From: Lonsdalea populi
GTDB taxonomy: Bacteria > Pseudomonadota > Gammaproteobacteria > Enterobacterales > Enterobacteriaceae
Assembly (NCBI RefSeq): GCF_015999465.1
Contig: NZ_CP065534.1
Span: forward strand, 1,674,001 to 1,738,000
DNA: 64,000 nt
Reading direction: 5' to 3'
The position numbers and the translations under genes are program-made. Each line of letters opens with the position of its first letter. The first letter of the stretch is position 1. The notes under the pieces were generated by a model. That model saw only the letters and a list, made by a program, of their open reading frames with translations. It did no database searches and had not been told where the DNA came from. Positions 20,928 through 30,700 of the stretch are shown here, piece after piece.

Positions 20928-21050
20928 GCAGGTGAATGCAACGTCAAGCGATGGACGTTGCGCTCCATATTGTCTTACTTCCTATTTTGAATGACTGTAT
21001 AGCACACTTAATTCACACCTAGCCGGCAAAGTTATGCCGGCTTTTTTTTT
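20928..21050 (+). ncRNA. fnrS: FnrS, anaerobically induced Hfq-dependent small RNA
   Basis: FnrS is an FNR-activated trans-acting RNA that represses genes of aerobic metabolism and oxidative stress when oxygen is absent. From memory, the 5' end GCAGGTGAATGCAACGTCAA and the following segment (TGCGCTCCATATTGTCTTAC, then TTCCTATTTTGAAT) are nearly identical to the E. coli RNA. The 3' end is the terminator stem AGCCGGCA / TATGCCGGCT with nine T residues. The length of about 123 nt is near the E. coli size. Position downstream of zntB is conserved. dbpA, which in E. coli follows fnrS, is absent here and ttcA comes next. Confidence 0.93.
21021..21050 (+). terminator. Rho-independent terminator of fnrS
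   Basis: The stem built from GCCGGCA and TGCCGGC is followed by TTTTTTTTT. It forms the 3' end of FnrS and would serve as its Hfq-binding poly(U) tail. Confidence 0.92.
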
Positions 21051-21076
21051 CGTCTGTACAACAACCCTCTGCGCCG

Positions 21077-21104
21077 TAAAAAAACAGCCGGTACTAAGAC
21101 CGGC
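21077..21104 (-). terminator. Rho-independent terminator of ttcA
   Basis: On the minus strand a stem GCCGGT / ACCGGC with loop CTTAGT is followed by TGTTTTTTTA. It lies 22 bases after the ttcA stop. Confidence 0.85.
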
Positions 21105-21126
21105 CGCTGCAGACGTGTTCTCGCCT

Positions 21127-22065
21127 TTATTTGACTTCGACGACATCCAACCGCTGATCGGCGGGAGGCGCTATCTCGTCATCCTCAGGCTGCCAGCCTA
21201 GCGGCTGTAGGGGGATTGTTTCTCGATCGAACGCCAGATCGCCGCCGTCCACCACTTCGCTGTTGTGGGTAATGGATTTGAAATCGAACAGCGTTTCGTC
21301 GGCCAGATGGGACGGCACGACGTTCTGTATGGCGGTAAACATGGTTTCGATGCGTCCCGGATAGCGTTTATCCCAGTCACGCAGCAGATCTTTAATTACC
21401 TGACGTTGCAGGTTGGGCTGCGAACCGCATAGATTACAGGGGATAATGGGGAAGTGTTTCGCCTCGGCGAAGCGCTCGATATCCTTTTCTCGGCAGTAGG
21501 CCAACGGGCGGATCACCACGTGTTTACCGTCGTCGCTCATCAGCTTGGGCGGCATACCTTTGAGCTTACCGCCGTAAAACATGTTCAGGAACAGGGTCTG
21601 CAAAATATCGTCGCGATGATGCCCGAGCGCAATCTTGGTCGCTCCGAGTTCGGTGGCGGTGCGGTACAAAATGCCGCGTCGCAGACGCGAGCACAGCGAA
21701 CAGGTGGTTTTCCCTTCGGGAACCTTCTCTTTGACGATGCCATAGGTATTTTCTTCAACGATTTTGTACTCGACGCCCAGGCTGTCGAGATACTCCGGCA
21801 GCACATGTTCCGGAAACCCCGGCTGTTTCTGGTCCAGATTCACGGCGACCAGAGAAAACTGAATCGGCGCGCTCTGCTGCAGGTTGCGCAATATTTCCAG
21901 CATGGTGTAGCTGTCTTTGCCGCCGGAGAGGCACACCATGATGCGGTCGCCGTCTTCGATCATGTTGAACGCGGCGATGGCCTCGCCCACGTTGCGGCGT
22001 AAGCGCTTCTGGAGTTTATTCAGGTTGTACTGCTGTTTGGGCGTCACCGATTCAATTTCTGACAT
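21127..22065 (-). CDS. ttcA: tRNA 2-thiocytidine biosynthesis protein TtcA
   Basis: An iron-sulfur PP-loop enzyme that thiolates cytidine 32 of certain tRNAs. The ATP PP-loop is [12 protein letters not shown]. The cluster cysteines are in [12 protein letters not shown] and in [15 protein letters not shown] chose the ATG at 22065 ([20 protein letters not shown], 312 residues, E. coli has 311); a GTG five codons upstream at 22080 is possible. The C-terminus QRLDVVEVK matches the E. coli tail. Monocistronic, with its own terminator. Confidence 0.96.
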   Translation of the reverse strand: MSEIESVTPKQQYNLNKLQKRLRRNVGEAIAAFNMIEDGDRIMVCLSGGKDSYTMLEILRNLQQSAPIQFSLVAVNLDQKQPGFPEHVLPEYLDSLGVEYKIVEENTYGIVKEKVPEGKTTCSLCSRLRRGILYRTATELGATKIALGHHRDDILQTLFLNMFYGGKLKGMPPKLMSDDGKHVVIRPLAYCREKDIERFAEAKHFPIIPCNLCGSQPNLQRQVIKDLLRDWDKRYPGRIETMFTAIQNVVPSHLADETLFDFKSITHNSEVVDGGDLAFDRETIPLQPLGWQPEDDEIAPPADQRLDVVEVK

Positions 22066-22359
22066 TTCACTGTGGCTCACGTTCAGTTTTGGGCAGGGTT
22101 AGGGCATAAAGCTTATGGCGGGCAAGTTTATCATCAAGCGCCGTCACAATCGCTATCTCATTGTTCTCATCGTTTTGCCTCAACGCCGGTCGGTGATTTC
22201 TCCGTTGTTTTAAAGCGGAGAGCGGCGCCTAATCCGTTTTTGTATGGACATTTTTTCCATTTTCAAAAAAACTTTCACTGCTAACGGCTTGCTGCTCTGC
22301 TAACACGCAATAAACTGTGGTAAATAGGATTGGGACTCATTGGGTGGTGAGGGCGGGAC

Positions 22360-22665
22360 ATGAAAGTGTGGCAGGGGATGTTGGCAGGGATAATGCTGGT
22401 GCTGGCCGGGTGCGGCAGCAGCGAAAAAGCGGCGGAAAAGAACGCGGTCGTGCCGGCAGAGGCCGTCAGGTTATCCGCGCAGGAGATGACTGCCTGGCAG
22501 GGTAAGGATTCGGCGGCGGCGTCTTGTACGCTGGCCGGTGGTAAAATTGGCCTAGCTCGTCAACTCAACGGCGCCAGCGTGGGAACGTGTCTGCTGACCA
22601 ACGGACGTCGCTGCGACGCCCAGTCGCTGGAAGATGGCTCCTGCCTGGCCGGTGGATTACGCTAG
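22360..22665 (+). CDS. ydbJ: DUF333 lipoprotein, YdbJ-like
   Basis: A small lipoprotein of 101 residues. The signal MKVWQGMLAGIMLVLAGC ends in a lipobox with the lipidated cysteine at residue 18. The C-terminal half (ASCTLAGGKIGLARQLNG, GTCLLTNGRRCDAQSLEDGS) fits the DUF333 pattern of paired cysteines around a short glycine-rich core. In E. coli the DUF333 lipoprotein YdbJ lies in the same neighbourhood beside ldhA, with hslJ between; hslJ is missing here. Function unknown. It converges on ldhA with 16 bp between. Confidence 0.75.
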   Translation: MKVWQGMLAGIMLVLAGCGSSEKAAEKNAVVPAEAVRLSAQEMTAWQGKDSAAASCTLAGGKIGLARQLNGASVGTCLLTNGRRCDAQSLEDGSCLAGGLR

Positions 22666-22681
22666 CCGACCGGCAGCAACG

Positions 22682-23671
22682 TTAGGTCAGCGCGAACGGG
22701 CAGACTTCGCGGAGGCTAATCTGATGCAAGCTTTGCAGCGTGGTGCCCGCAATGCTGGTCAGCGCTTCCTCCGTCAGAAAAGCCTGATGTCCCGTGAACA
22801 GCACGTTATGGCAGGCGGAGAGCCGACGAAAAACGTCATCCTGAACGACATCGTTCGAGTTGTCGCTAAAGAACAGTGCGCGTTCGTTCTCGTAAACATC
22901 CAGTCCCAGCGCGCCGATTTTTTGCTGTTTGAGGGCGTCGATCGCGGCCTGTGAATCAATCAACCCGCCCCGGCTGGTATTGATGACCATTACGCCGTCC
23001 TTCATCTGCGCAAATGCGGCTTCGTTGAGCAAATGATGATTCTCCGGCGTGATGGGGCAATGCAGGGAAATGACGTCCGATTCCGCGTACAGCGTTTTCA
23101 GATCGACATATTCCGCCCCTAACTCTCTTGCCTGCGGATTGGGATAGGGATCGAACGCCAGCAGGCGCATGCCAAATCCTTTCAGGATGCGCAGCGTCGC
23201 CACCCCGATTTTTCCCGTACCGATGATCCCCGCGGTGCGCCGATGCATATTAAAACCGATCAGCCCTTCCAAGGAAAAATTAGCATCGCGTGTGCGCTGA
23301 TAGGCGCGGTGGATCCGTCGGTTGAGGCTCATCATCATACCGACGGTATGCTCCGCCACGGCTTCGGGCGAATAAGCTGGCACGTAAACCACCGCGATCC
23401 CCAGCGCTGTGGCGGCGTCGAGATCGACGTTATTGAAACCGGCGCAGCGCAGAGCCACTATCTTCACGCCGAGCGCGGCCAGTTCGGTCAGCACCTCGCG
23501 TCCGCCGTCGTCGTTGACGAAAATACACACGGCATCAAATCCCTCAGCGGTTTTCACCGTCTGTGGACTCAGCATGAAATCGTAGTACTCCATCTGGTAG
23601 CCGTAGCCCTGATTAACCCGGTCCAAATATTTACGGTCATACTGTTTGGTGCTGTAGACAGCCAGTTTCAT
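22682..23671 (-). CDS. ldhA: D-lactate dehydrogenase (fermentative) LdhA
   Basis: The cytosolic NAD-dependent enzyme that reduces pyruvate to D-lactate in fermentation. 329 residues, as in E. coli. The dinucleotide motif is GIIGTGKIG. The 2-hydroxyacid dehydrogenase catalytic set is visible: Arg in NTSRGGLID, Glu in LDVYENERALFF, His in LFTGHQAFLT. Transcribed alone, divergent from ydbH across 338 bp. Confidence 0.97.
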   Translation of the reverse strand: MKLAVYSTKQYDRKYLDRVNQGYGYQMEYYDFMLSPQTVKTAEGFDAVCIFVNDDGGREVLTELAALGVKIVALRCAGFNNVDLDAATALGIAVVYVPAYSPEAVAEHTVGMMMSLNRRIHRAYQRTRDANFSLEGLIGFNMHRRTAGIIGTGKIGVATLRILKGFGMRLLAFDPYPNPQARELGAEYVDLKTLYAESDVISLHCPITPENHHLLNEAAFAQMKDGVMVINTSRGGLIDSQAAIDALKQQKIGALGLDVYENERALFFSDNSNDVVQDDVFRRLSACHNVLFTGHQAFLTEEALTSIAGTTLQSLHQISLREVCPFALT

Positions 23672-24009
23672 TATCGTTTACCCCGCTATTTCTAGGTTAG
23701 GCTAGCATAAAATAGTGAGCGCGCCGGAAAGCCACCGCCCATGTCTGTTTCGTGCTGCGACAGCGTTCATCAGAATCATGGGGTTTTTCGAGGTGTCTGC
23801 AATCAGCATACCTTATATCCGGCGGTCTGCGTGAAGGGTGGTATCTGTTACGTGAGGGGACTATTATGCAGGCCGATGAATGTTCGCTGTTTTTCGCGAC
23901 GGAAGTCGTTGAATAGCGAAATACTGCTACTGTTACAGGTGCGCTCAATTTCGCATGGCGCGGGATCTATGCCGTGCTCACCAAAGACTGATATGCATAA
24001 TGATGGCGA
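23672..24009. other. Intergenic region ldhA / ydbH (338 bp)
   Basis: Divergent promoter region. I see no convincing small gene: the open frame at 23741-24013 has no family match or ribosome site. No strong hairpin or operator was recognised. Confidence 0.5.
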
Positions 24010-26613
24010 ATGATTAAACATTTTCTACCTCGCGTGGGCCTTGGGCTGGGTGCTATCGCGCTGGTGATACTGATCGGCGGGTTGACGTTGCCGCTGTGGC
24101 TGCCCCGTTTGCTGACCTTTCTGGCGCCGCTTGGCGTCACGGTAACGTTGGATGAACCGCCTTCCTGGCAACAGGACGGACTCACCGTGCCGGGCGTCGC
24201 CATACACTTACCCCAATGTGATTTACTGACCGTCGATAATGGCCGCCTGACGAGACAAAACGGCAACTGGCGTATTCGTATCGCAAACGTGGCGCTGGAC
24301 GGAAGCTGTCTCGCGCAGTGGCCGCAAAGTGCGGACTCTGCCTCAGAGACGGCAATGAGTTTGTCGAAATGGCAGCGGCGTCTGCCCGCCGGCGAGGTGA
24401 TCATAGACCGTATGACGCTGACGCCGTGGCTGGATGGCGTCAGCGCGCTGCATCTCACTTCTCGTGATGGGAAGCAATCACTGAACATCGATAATGAACG
24501 TCTGAAGCTACAGGCCGACCTCGTCGGCTGGACATTGACACTGCGACGTGCGGAGTTGACCGCGCTGCCCAATCGCCCGCCGCTGTGGATACAAGGCGAA
24601 GTACAGCTTTCAGATTCGCTGACGAGCCTTCCGGAATCGGGCCGTTTGCAGGTAAGCCGACTGCCGTTCGATTTACCGGAGCCGGTGATAGCGACGCTAA
24701 ACTGGCAGGATTCTCAGGGAGAGCTGAGGGTAGCGAAAGAGGCGGACACATCGCCGTTGTTGAGTCTGCCGTGGCGCGTCAGCGCGGACGCTATCACCGT
24801 CAGCGAGGGGCGCTGGACGTGGCCGTACAGCGCGCAGCCGGTCTCAGGCGGATTATCGTTGGCGCTGCGCGACTGGCACCAGATATATGGACCGCCCCAA
24901 CTTGAGGCGCGGGCCAATATGTTGACGCAGGGCCACAACGGCCGCGCCAACGCTGTATTGACGTTAGGGCCGGGTTCGCTCGGGCTCAGCGACAGCAATT
25001 TGCGTATCCAACTGGCCGGACAGGCCAATCTGGCGAATCTGTCCTTTTCAGCCACGCTGCCGGGCGTGCTGCGCGGCGCGTTGCTGGATCCCGATCTGGT
25101 CTTGCTACCCGGCTCTCTGCTCCGCGCCTGGGGACAGCCCCAGCCGGGCCTGACGTTGGAAGATGCGCGCTGGCCGCTGGCCGGGATCGTGGTCAATACG
25201 CAAGGCGTGAGCGGACGTCTGCAGGCGATTGTCAAAGCCAATGACGCCTACTGGGGACGCTTCAACCTGCATATGGACGGCAAAGCGGATCGCTTCTGGC
25301 CGGACAACGGTGTCTGGAACTGGCGCTACTGGGGAAAAGGACAGTTGCCTCCGTTGCAAGGGCGGTGGGATATCGCCGGTCGCGGTCGCTGGGAAGACGC
25401 ATTGCTGGAAGTCAGCACCTTATCCAGCGGGTTGAACCAGCTGCGTTACGGTGCGATGACCGTCGCCAAACCCCGACTGACGTTGGTGCAGCCGTTGCGA
25501 TGGCAGCGAGATCGGGCGCAGGATGCGTTCGCGGGTGCGTTCCGGTTAGTCGCTGACCGTATCGCATTCAGCTCTGCCGGTGCATTACCGCCCGCCGAGC
25601 TGAACGTTCAGGTGCAGGGCGAACATCCCAATCATTTCCTGTGGCGCGGCGCGTTGCAGGCCAAAGAGATCGGGCCGGTTAAACTGGTCGGGCGCTGGGA
25701 CGGCGAGCGCCTGCGTGGCAGCGGCTGGTGGCCGCCGCAATCGTTGCGCGTATTCCAGCCTTTGCTGCCGCCGGACTGGAAAATCAAGCTGCGCCGCGGG
25801 CAGTTTTACGGACAGGGCGCGTTTTCTGCGGCCCGCGTACAGGGTTTTCGCGTCGGCGGTCACTGGGTGGTCAAAAATGGCAGCGCCTGGCTCAACGGCG
25901 GCGACGTCAGCGGCGTAGACTTCGTTCTGCCTTATCGCTATGCCGATCCGCGTTGGCAACTGGGGATTTCGCGACCGGTCTCGTTGCGTATCGCCGAGTT
26001 GAACAGCGGATTCCGGATACAGAATATCCAGGCCGATGTGTTTGGCGCGTATCCCTACAGCGAACGACACCCGCTCACACTGGACGGGGTAGAGATGGAC
26101 CTGCTGCGCGGGAAGGTTTCTCTGACGCCGCTGCGTTTCCCGCAGCGTGATGCGGCGCTGCTGAGAATGGACGGAGTTGAAACCAGTGAACTGATGACCG
26201 CGATCAAAGTGAAAAAGGTGGCGTTGTCCGGCCGCATCAGCGGCGTATTGCCGATCAATTTCAATCATCCGACGATGCTGGTGCAGAACGGCCGCGTGAC
26301 CAACGACGGCGCGTTAACGCTGAGACTGGATAAGGATCTCGCGGATGAAGTGGCGCAGAGCGATATGGTCAGCGCCGCGCTGGTGCGCTGGCTGCGCTAT
26401 CTGGAAATTGACCATTCGGATGCGACGCTGCAACTGAGCAATCAGGGGGAACTGTTGATGAAATCCTCTATCAGCGGCCATAATTCGCCGCGAGATGCTC
26501 GGCAGCAGGTCGATCTGAACTATCGTCATCAGGAAAATCTGTTCCAGCTATGGCGTAGCCTGCGCTGGGGCGACACGATTCAGAACGCGCTTGAGCAGCG
26601 GTCAACCCAATAA
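24010..26613 (+). CDS. ydbH: YdbH, AsmA-like envelope lipid-transfer protein
   Basis: One of the three redundant AsmA-like proteins (TamB, YhdP, YdbH) thought to bridge the periplasm and carry phospholipid to the outer membrane. It has 867 residues, with one N-terminal membrane anchor (GLGAIALVILIGGLTLPLWL). The rest is a long beta-rich periplasmic region typical of repeating beta-groove proteins. The C-terminal dicarboxylate-like DUF (MDLLRGKVSLTPLRFPQRDA, GRISGVLPINFNHPTMLVQN) is conserved. ynbE, its known partner gene, follows eight bases later. Confidence 0.93.
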   Translation: MIKHFLPRVGLGLGAIALVILIGGLTLPLWLPRLLTFLAPLGVTVTLDEPPSWQQDGLTVPGVAIHLPQCDLLTVDNGRLTRQNGNWRIRIANVALDGSCLAQWPQSADSASETAMSLSKWQRRLPAGEVIIDRMTLTPWLDGVSALHLTSRDGKQSLNIDNERLKLQADLVGWTLTLRRAELTALPNRPPLWIQGEVQLSDSLTSLPESGRLQVSRLPFDLPEPVIATLNWQDSQGELRVAKEADTSPLLSLPWRVSADAITVSEGRWTWPYSAQPVSGGLSLALRDWHQIYGPPQLEARANMLTQGHNGRANAVLTLGPGSLGLSDSNLRIQLAGQANLANLSFSATLPGVLRGALLDPDLVLLPGSLLRAWGQPQPGLTLEDARWPLAGIVVNTQGVSGRLQAIVKANDAYWGRFNLHMDGKADRFWPDNGVWNWRYWGKGQLPPLQGRWDIAGRGRWEDALLEVSTLSSGLNQLRYGAMTVAKPRLTLVQPLRWQRDRAQDAFAGAFRLVADRIAFSSAGALPPAELNVQVQGEHPNHFLWRGALQAKEIGPVKLVGRWDGERLRGSGWWPPQSLRVFQPLLPPDWKIKLRRGQFYGQGAFSAARVQGFRVGGHWVVKNGSAWLNGGDVSGVDFVLPYRYADPRWQLGISRPVSLRIAELNSGFRIQNIQADVFGAYPYSERHPLTLDGVEMDLLRGKVSLTPLRFPQRDAALLRMDGVETSELMTAIKVKKVALSGRISGVLPINFNHPTMLVQNGRVTNDGALTLRLDKDLADEVAQSDMVSAALVRWLRYLEIDHSDATLQLSNQGELLMKSSISGHNSPRDARQQVDLNYRHQENLFQLWRSLRWGDTIQNALEQRSTQ

Positions 26614-26621
26614 GGAACCAC

Positions 26622-26858
26622 ATGATGTATGACAGACGAGCCGCTTTATGGCTGACCGCCCTTGTTCTGACCGGTTGTACGCCGCGCATTGAAGTGACCG
26701 CGCCGGAGACACCGATCACCATCAACATGAATGTGAAGATCGATCACGATATTCACATCAAGGCGGATCCAGAAGCCACGCAACTGCTGGAAAAGTCGGA
26801 TACCGACGTTGCGGAGCAGATAAAAAAAAGCGCGCCTACTGGCGCGCAGAAAGAGTAG
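26622..26858 (+). CDS. ynbE: YnbE, outer-membrane lipoprotein partner of YdbH
   Basis: A small lipoprotein. A short signal ends in ALVLTGC, and the conserved core PRIEVTAPETPITINMNVKI follows. In E. coli YnbE assembles onto YdbH to complete the trans-envelope bridge. At 78 residues it is longer than the E. coli 61: the tail (SDTDVAEQIKKSAPTGAQKE) lies on the DNA that also forms the azoR terminator. ydbL, the third gene of the E. coli operon, is absent. An alternative start three bases on is possible. Confidence 0.9.
   Translation: MMYDRRAALWLTALVLTGCTPRIEVTAPETPITINMNVKIDHDIHIKADPEATQLLEKSDTDVAEQIKKSAPTGAQKE
26822..26847 (-). terminator. azoR terminator, lying inside ynbE
   Basis: On the minus strand GCGCGCC-AGTA-GGCGCGC is followed by eight T residues. 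The stem is inside the last codons of the convergent ynbE gene, so transcripts from both sides overlap here. Confidence 0.85.
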
Positions 26859-26898
26859 TACTGCCAAAGCACTTAACACGAACGAGGGAAGAAAGAGT

Positions 26899-27540
<642 letters not shown>

Positions 27541-27758
27541 TCACCGCGGCGTCGAGCGCCAATGGGTTTCATCATAAGCAGGCTAATAGAAACGCGATAG
27601 CGTAATATTTCGAGAACCTTGTTCGATTTAATTGAACAACGCGGCACGGAGGCTGGTTATAGCCAGCGGCGTCAATGTGATACCATGCCCGCCGCCAAAT
27701 CCAAGCGTGGCATCCAGTCTCTGCGCCACGTCTGCCAGACGTATTTAAGGAACCAACC

Positions 27759-30700
27759 GTGAAATCACAGCTCACCGCATTTTATCCCCACATCAATGCG
27801 TTAATGCTGCGCGACCAGCAACGGCTGCGTCGCCGGGTTCAGGGCGCCCTGAAGGTGAAAAATCCTGAGGCGCAGGCGGCCATCGCCCGCGAAATCGAAG
27901 CCGACGTGGCGACGGCCCGCCAGCGGGTGGAAAACCGCCGCGCTTCGCTGCAGGCCATCCGCTATCCCGACGCGTTGCCGGTCAGCCAGAAAAAAGACGC
28001 CATTATGAAGGCGATTCGCGATCATCAGGTGGTGATTGTAGCCGGGGAGACCGGGTCGGGGAAAACGACGCAGCTGCCAAAGATGTGTCTGGAGCTGGGC
28101 CGTGGCGTGACAGGTTTGATCGGACATACCCAGCCGCGCCGCCTGGCGGCGCGCACGGTGGCGGATCGTATCGCCGCCGAACTGGACATCCCGCTCGGTG
28201 GTACGGTGGGCTATAAGGTTCGTTTTAACGATCAGGTCGGCGACAACACGCTGATCAAACTGATGACGGACGGGATCCTGCTGGCGGAAATTCAACAAGA
28301 CCGGCTGTTGATGCAGTACGACACCATCATCATCGATGAAGCGCACGAACGCAGTCTCAATATCGACTTTATCCTGGGTTATCTGCGCCAGCTGCTGCCT
28401 AAACGGCCCGATCTCAAAGTTATCATTACCTCGGCGACGATCGACCCGCAGCGCTTTTCTCGTCACTTTGACAACGCGCCCATCGTCGAAGTTTCCGGCC
28501 GCACCTTTCCGGTGGACGTTCGTTACCGGCCGGTGGTGGAAGAGGCCGAGGACAGCGACCGCGATCAGCTGCAGGCCATTTTCGACGCGGTGGATGAGCT
28601 GAGTCACGAAGGACCGGGCGATATTCTGATTTTCCTCAGCGGCGAGCGCGAAATTCGCGATACGGCGGATGCGCTGACGCGACGCGATTTGCCGAACACC
28701 GAAATATTGCCGCTGTATGCGCGCCTGTCCCATCAGGAGCAAAACCGCGTTTTTCAGTCACATCACGGCAGACGCATCGTGCTGTCCACCAACGTGGCCG
28801 AAACCTCGCTGACGGTGCCCGGCATTCGTTATGTCATTGACCCCGGCACGGCGCGTATCAGCCGTTATAGCTATCGCACCAAAGTGCAGCGCCTGCCGAT
28901 CGAAGCGATTTCTCAGGCGTCCGCCAACCAGCGTAAAGGCCGCTGCGGACGCGTTGCGGCAGGGGTATGCATCCGCCTTTATTCGGAGCAGGACTTCCTG
29001 TCGCGCCCGGCGTTTACCGATCCGGAGATATTGCGCACCAATCTGGCGTCCGTGATTTTGCAGATGACCTCGCTCGGTCTGGGCGATATCGCTGCGTTTC
29101 CGTTTGTAGAAGCGCCGGACAGCCGCCATATTCAGGACGGTGTGCGGCTGCTGGAAGAGCTGGGCGCGATCCAGACGGCGGAAAACGGCCATTATCGACT
29201 GTCTCCGCTGGGCCGACAGCTGGCGCAACTGCCTATCGACCCCCGATTGGCGCGCATGGTGCTGGAAGCGCAGAAAACGCGCTGCGTGCGCGAAGTGATG
29301 ATCGTGACCGCCGCGCTGTCGATTCAGGACCCGCGCGAACGGCCGTTGGACAAAAAACAGGCATCGGACGAAAAACATCGCCGTTTCGCCGATAAAGAGT
29401 CCGATTTCATGGCCTTCGTCAACCTGTGGAACTACCTGCAGGAGCAGCAGAAAGCGCTGTCGTCGAGCCAGTTCCGTCGCCAGTGCCGCACCGACTTCCT
29501 CAACTATTTGCGCGTGCGCGAATGGCAGGATATCTATACCCAGCTGCGTCAGGCGGTGAAAACGCTGGGGCTGCCGGTCAATAGCGAACCCGCGGACTAC
29601 CGCAGCCTGCACTGCGCGCTGCTGACCGGCCTGCTGTCCCACATCGGTCAGAAAGACGTAGAGAAGCCGGAGTTCAGCGGCGCGCGCAATATGCGCTTCT
29701 CCATTTTCCCCGCCTCCGGTCTGTTCAAGAAACCGCCCAAGTGGACGATGGTGGCCGAGCTGGTGGAAACCAGCCGTCTGTGGGGGCGCATCGCCGCGCG
29801 GATTGAGCCGGAGTGGGTGGAGCCGCTGGCGCAGCATCTGATCAAGCGCAGCTACAGCGACCCGCACTGGGAAAAAGCCCAGGGCGCGGTGATCGCGCAG
29901 GAAAAAGTGACGTTGTACGGTTTGCCTATCGTCGCCGCACGCAAGGTCAACTACGGCGCGATCGACCCGGTGGTGTCCCGCGAGCTGTTTATTCGTCACG
30001 CGTTGGTGGAAGGCGACTGGCGAACGCGTCATGCGTTCTTCCGCGCCAACTTGAAATTGATGGCCGAAGTCGAGGATCTGGAAAACAAATCTCGTCGCCG
30101 CGACATTTTGGTGGACGATGAAACGCTGTTTGCTTTCTACGATCGGCGGATCCCGCACGATGTGGTGTCCTCCCGGCATTTCGACGCGTGGTGGAAGAAG
30201 GCTGAAACGGATAACCCCGACCTGCTCAACTTCGAAAAAACCATGCTGATCAAGGAGGGCGCGGGCAGCATCAGCGCACTGGACTATCCCAACTTCTGGC
30301 AGCAGGGCAACCTGAAGCTGCGGCTGAGCTATCAGTTTGAACCGGGCGCCGACGCCGACGGCGTTACCGTGCATATTCCGCTGCCGATCCTCAATCAGGT
30401 TCAGGACGAAGGCTTTGAGTGGCAGATCCCCGGCGTTCGTCGCGATCTGGTGATTGCGTTGATCAAGTCGTTGCCAAAGCCGATACGCCGTAGCTTCGTG
30501 CCTGCGCCAAACTACGCCGAAGCCTTCCTGGCGCGCGCCAAACCGCTGGAGCGTGGTCTGTTGGATGCGCTGGAGCGTGAACTGCGCCTGATGACCGGCG
30601 TCACCATTCCTCGCGAAGAGTGGCATTGGGAGCAGGTGCCTGAGCATTTACAGATAACCTTCCGCGTTATCGATGAAAAAAATCGCCCGTTGCGTGAGGG

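Noticed and set aside
28758..30647. A 629-codon open frame antisense to hrpA
   Set aside because: It lies wholly inside a well-conserved helicase gene, has unusual His/Gln/Arg-rich composition and no family motif; a GC-driven shadow.
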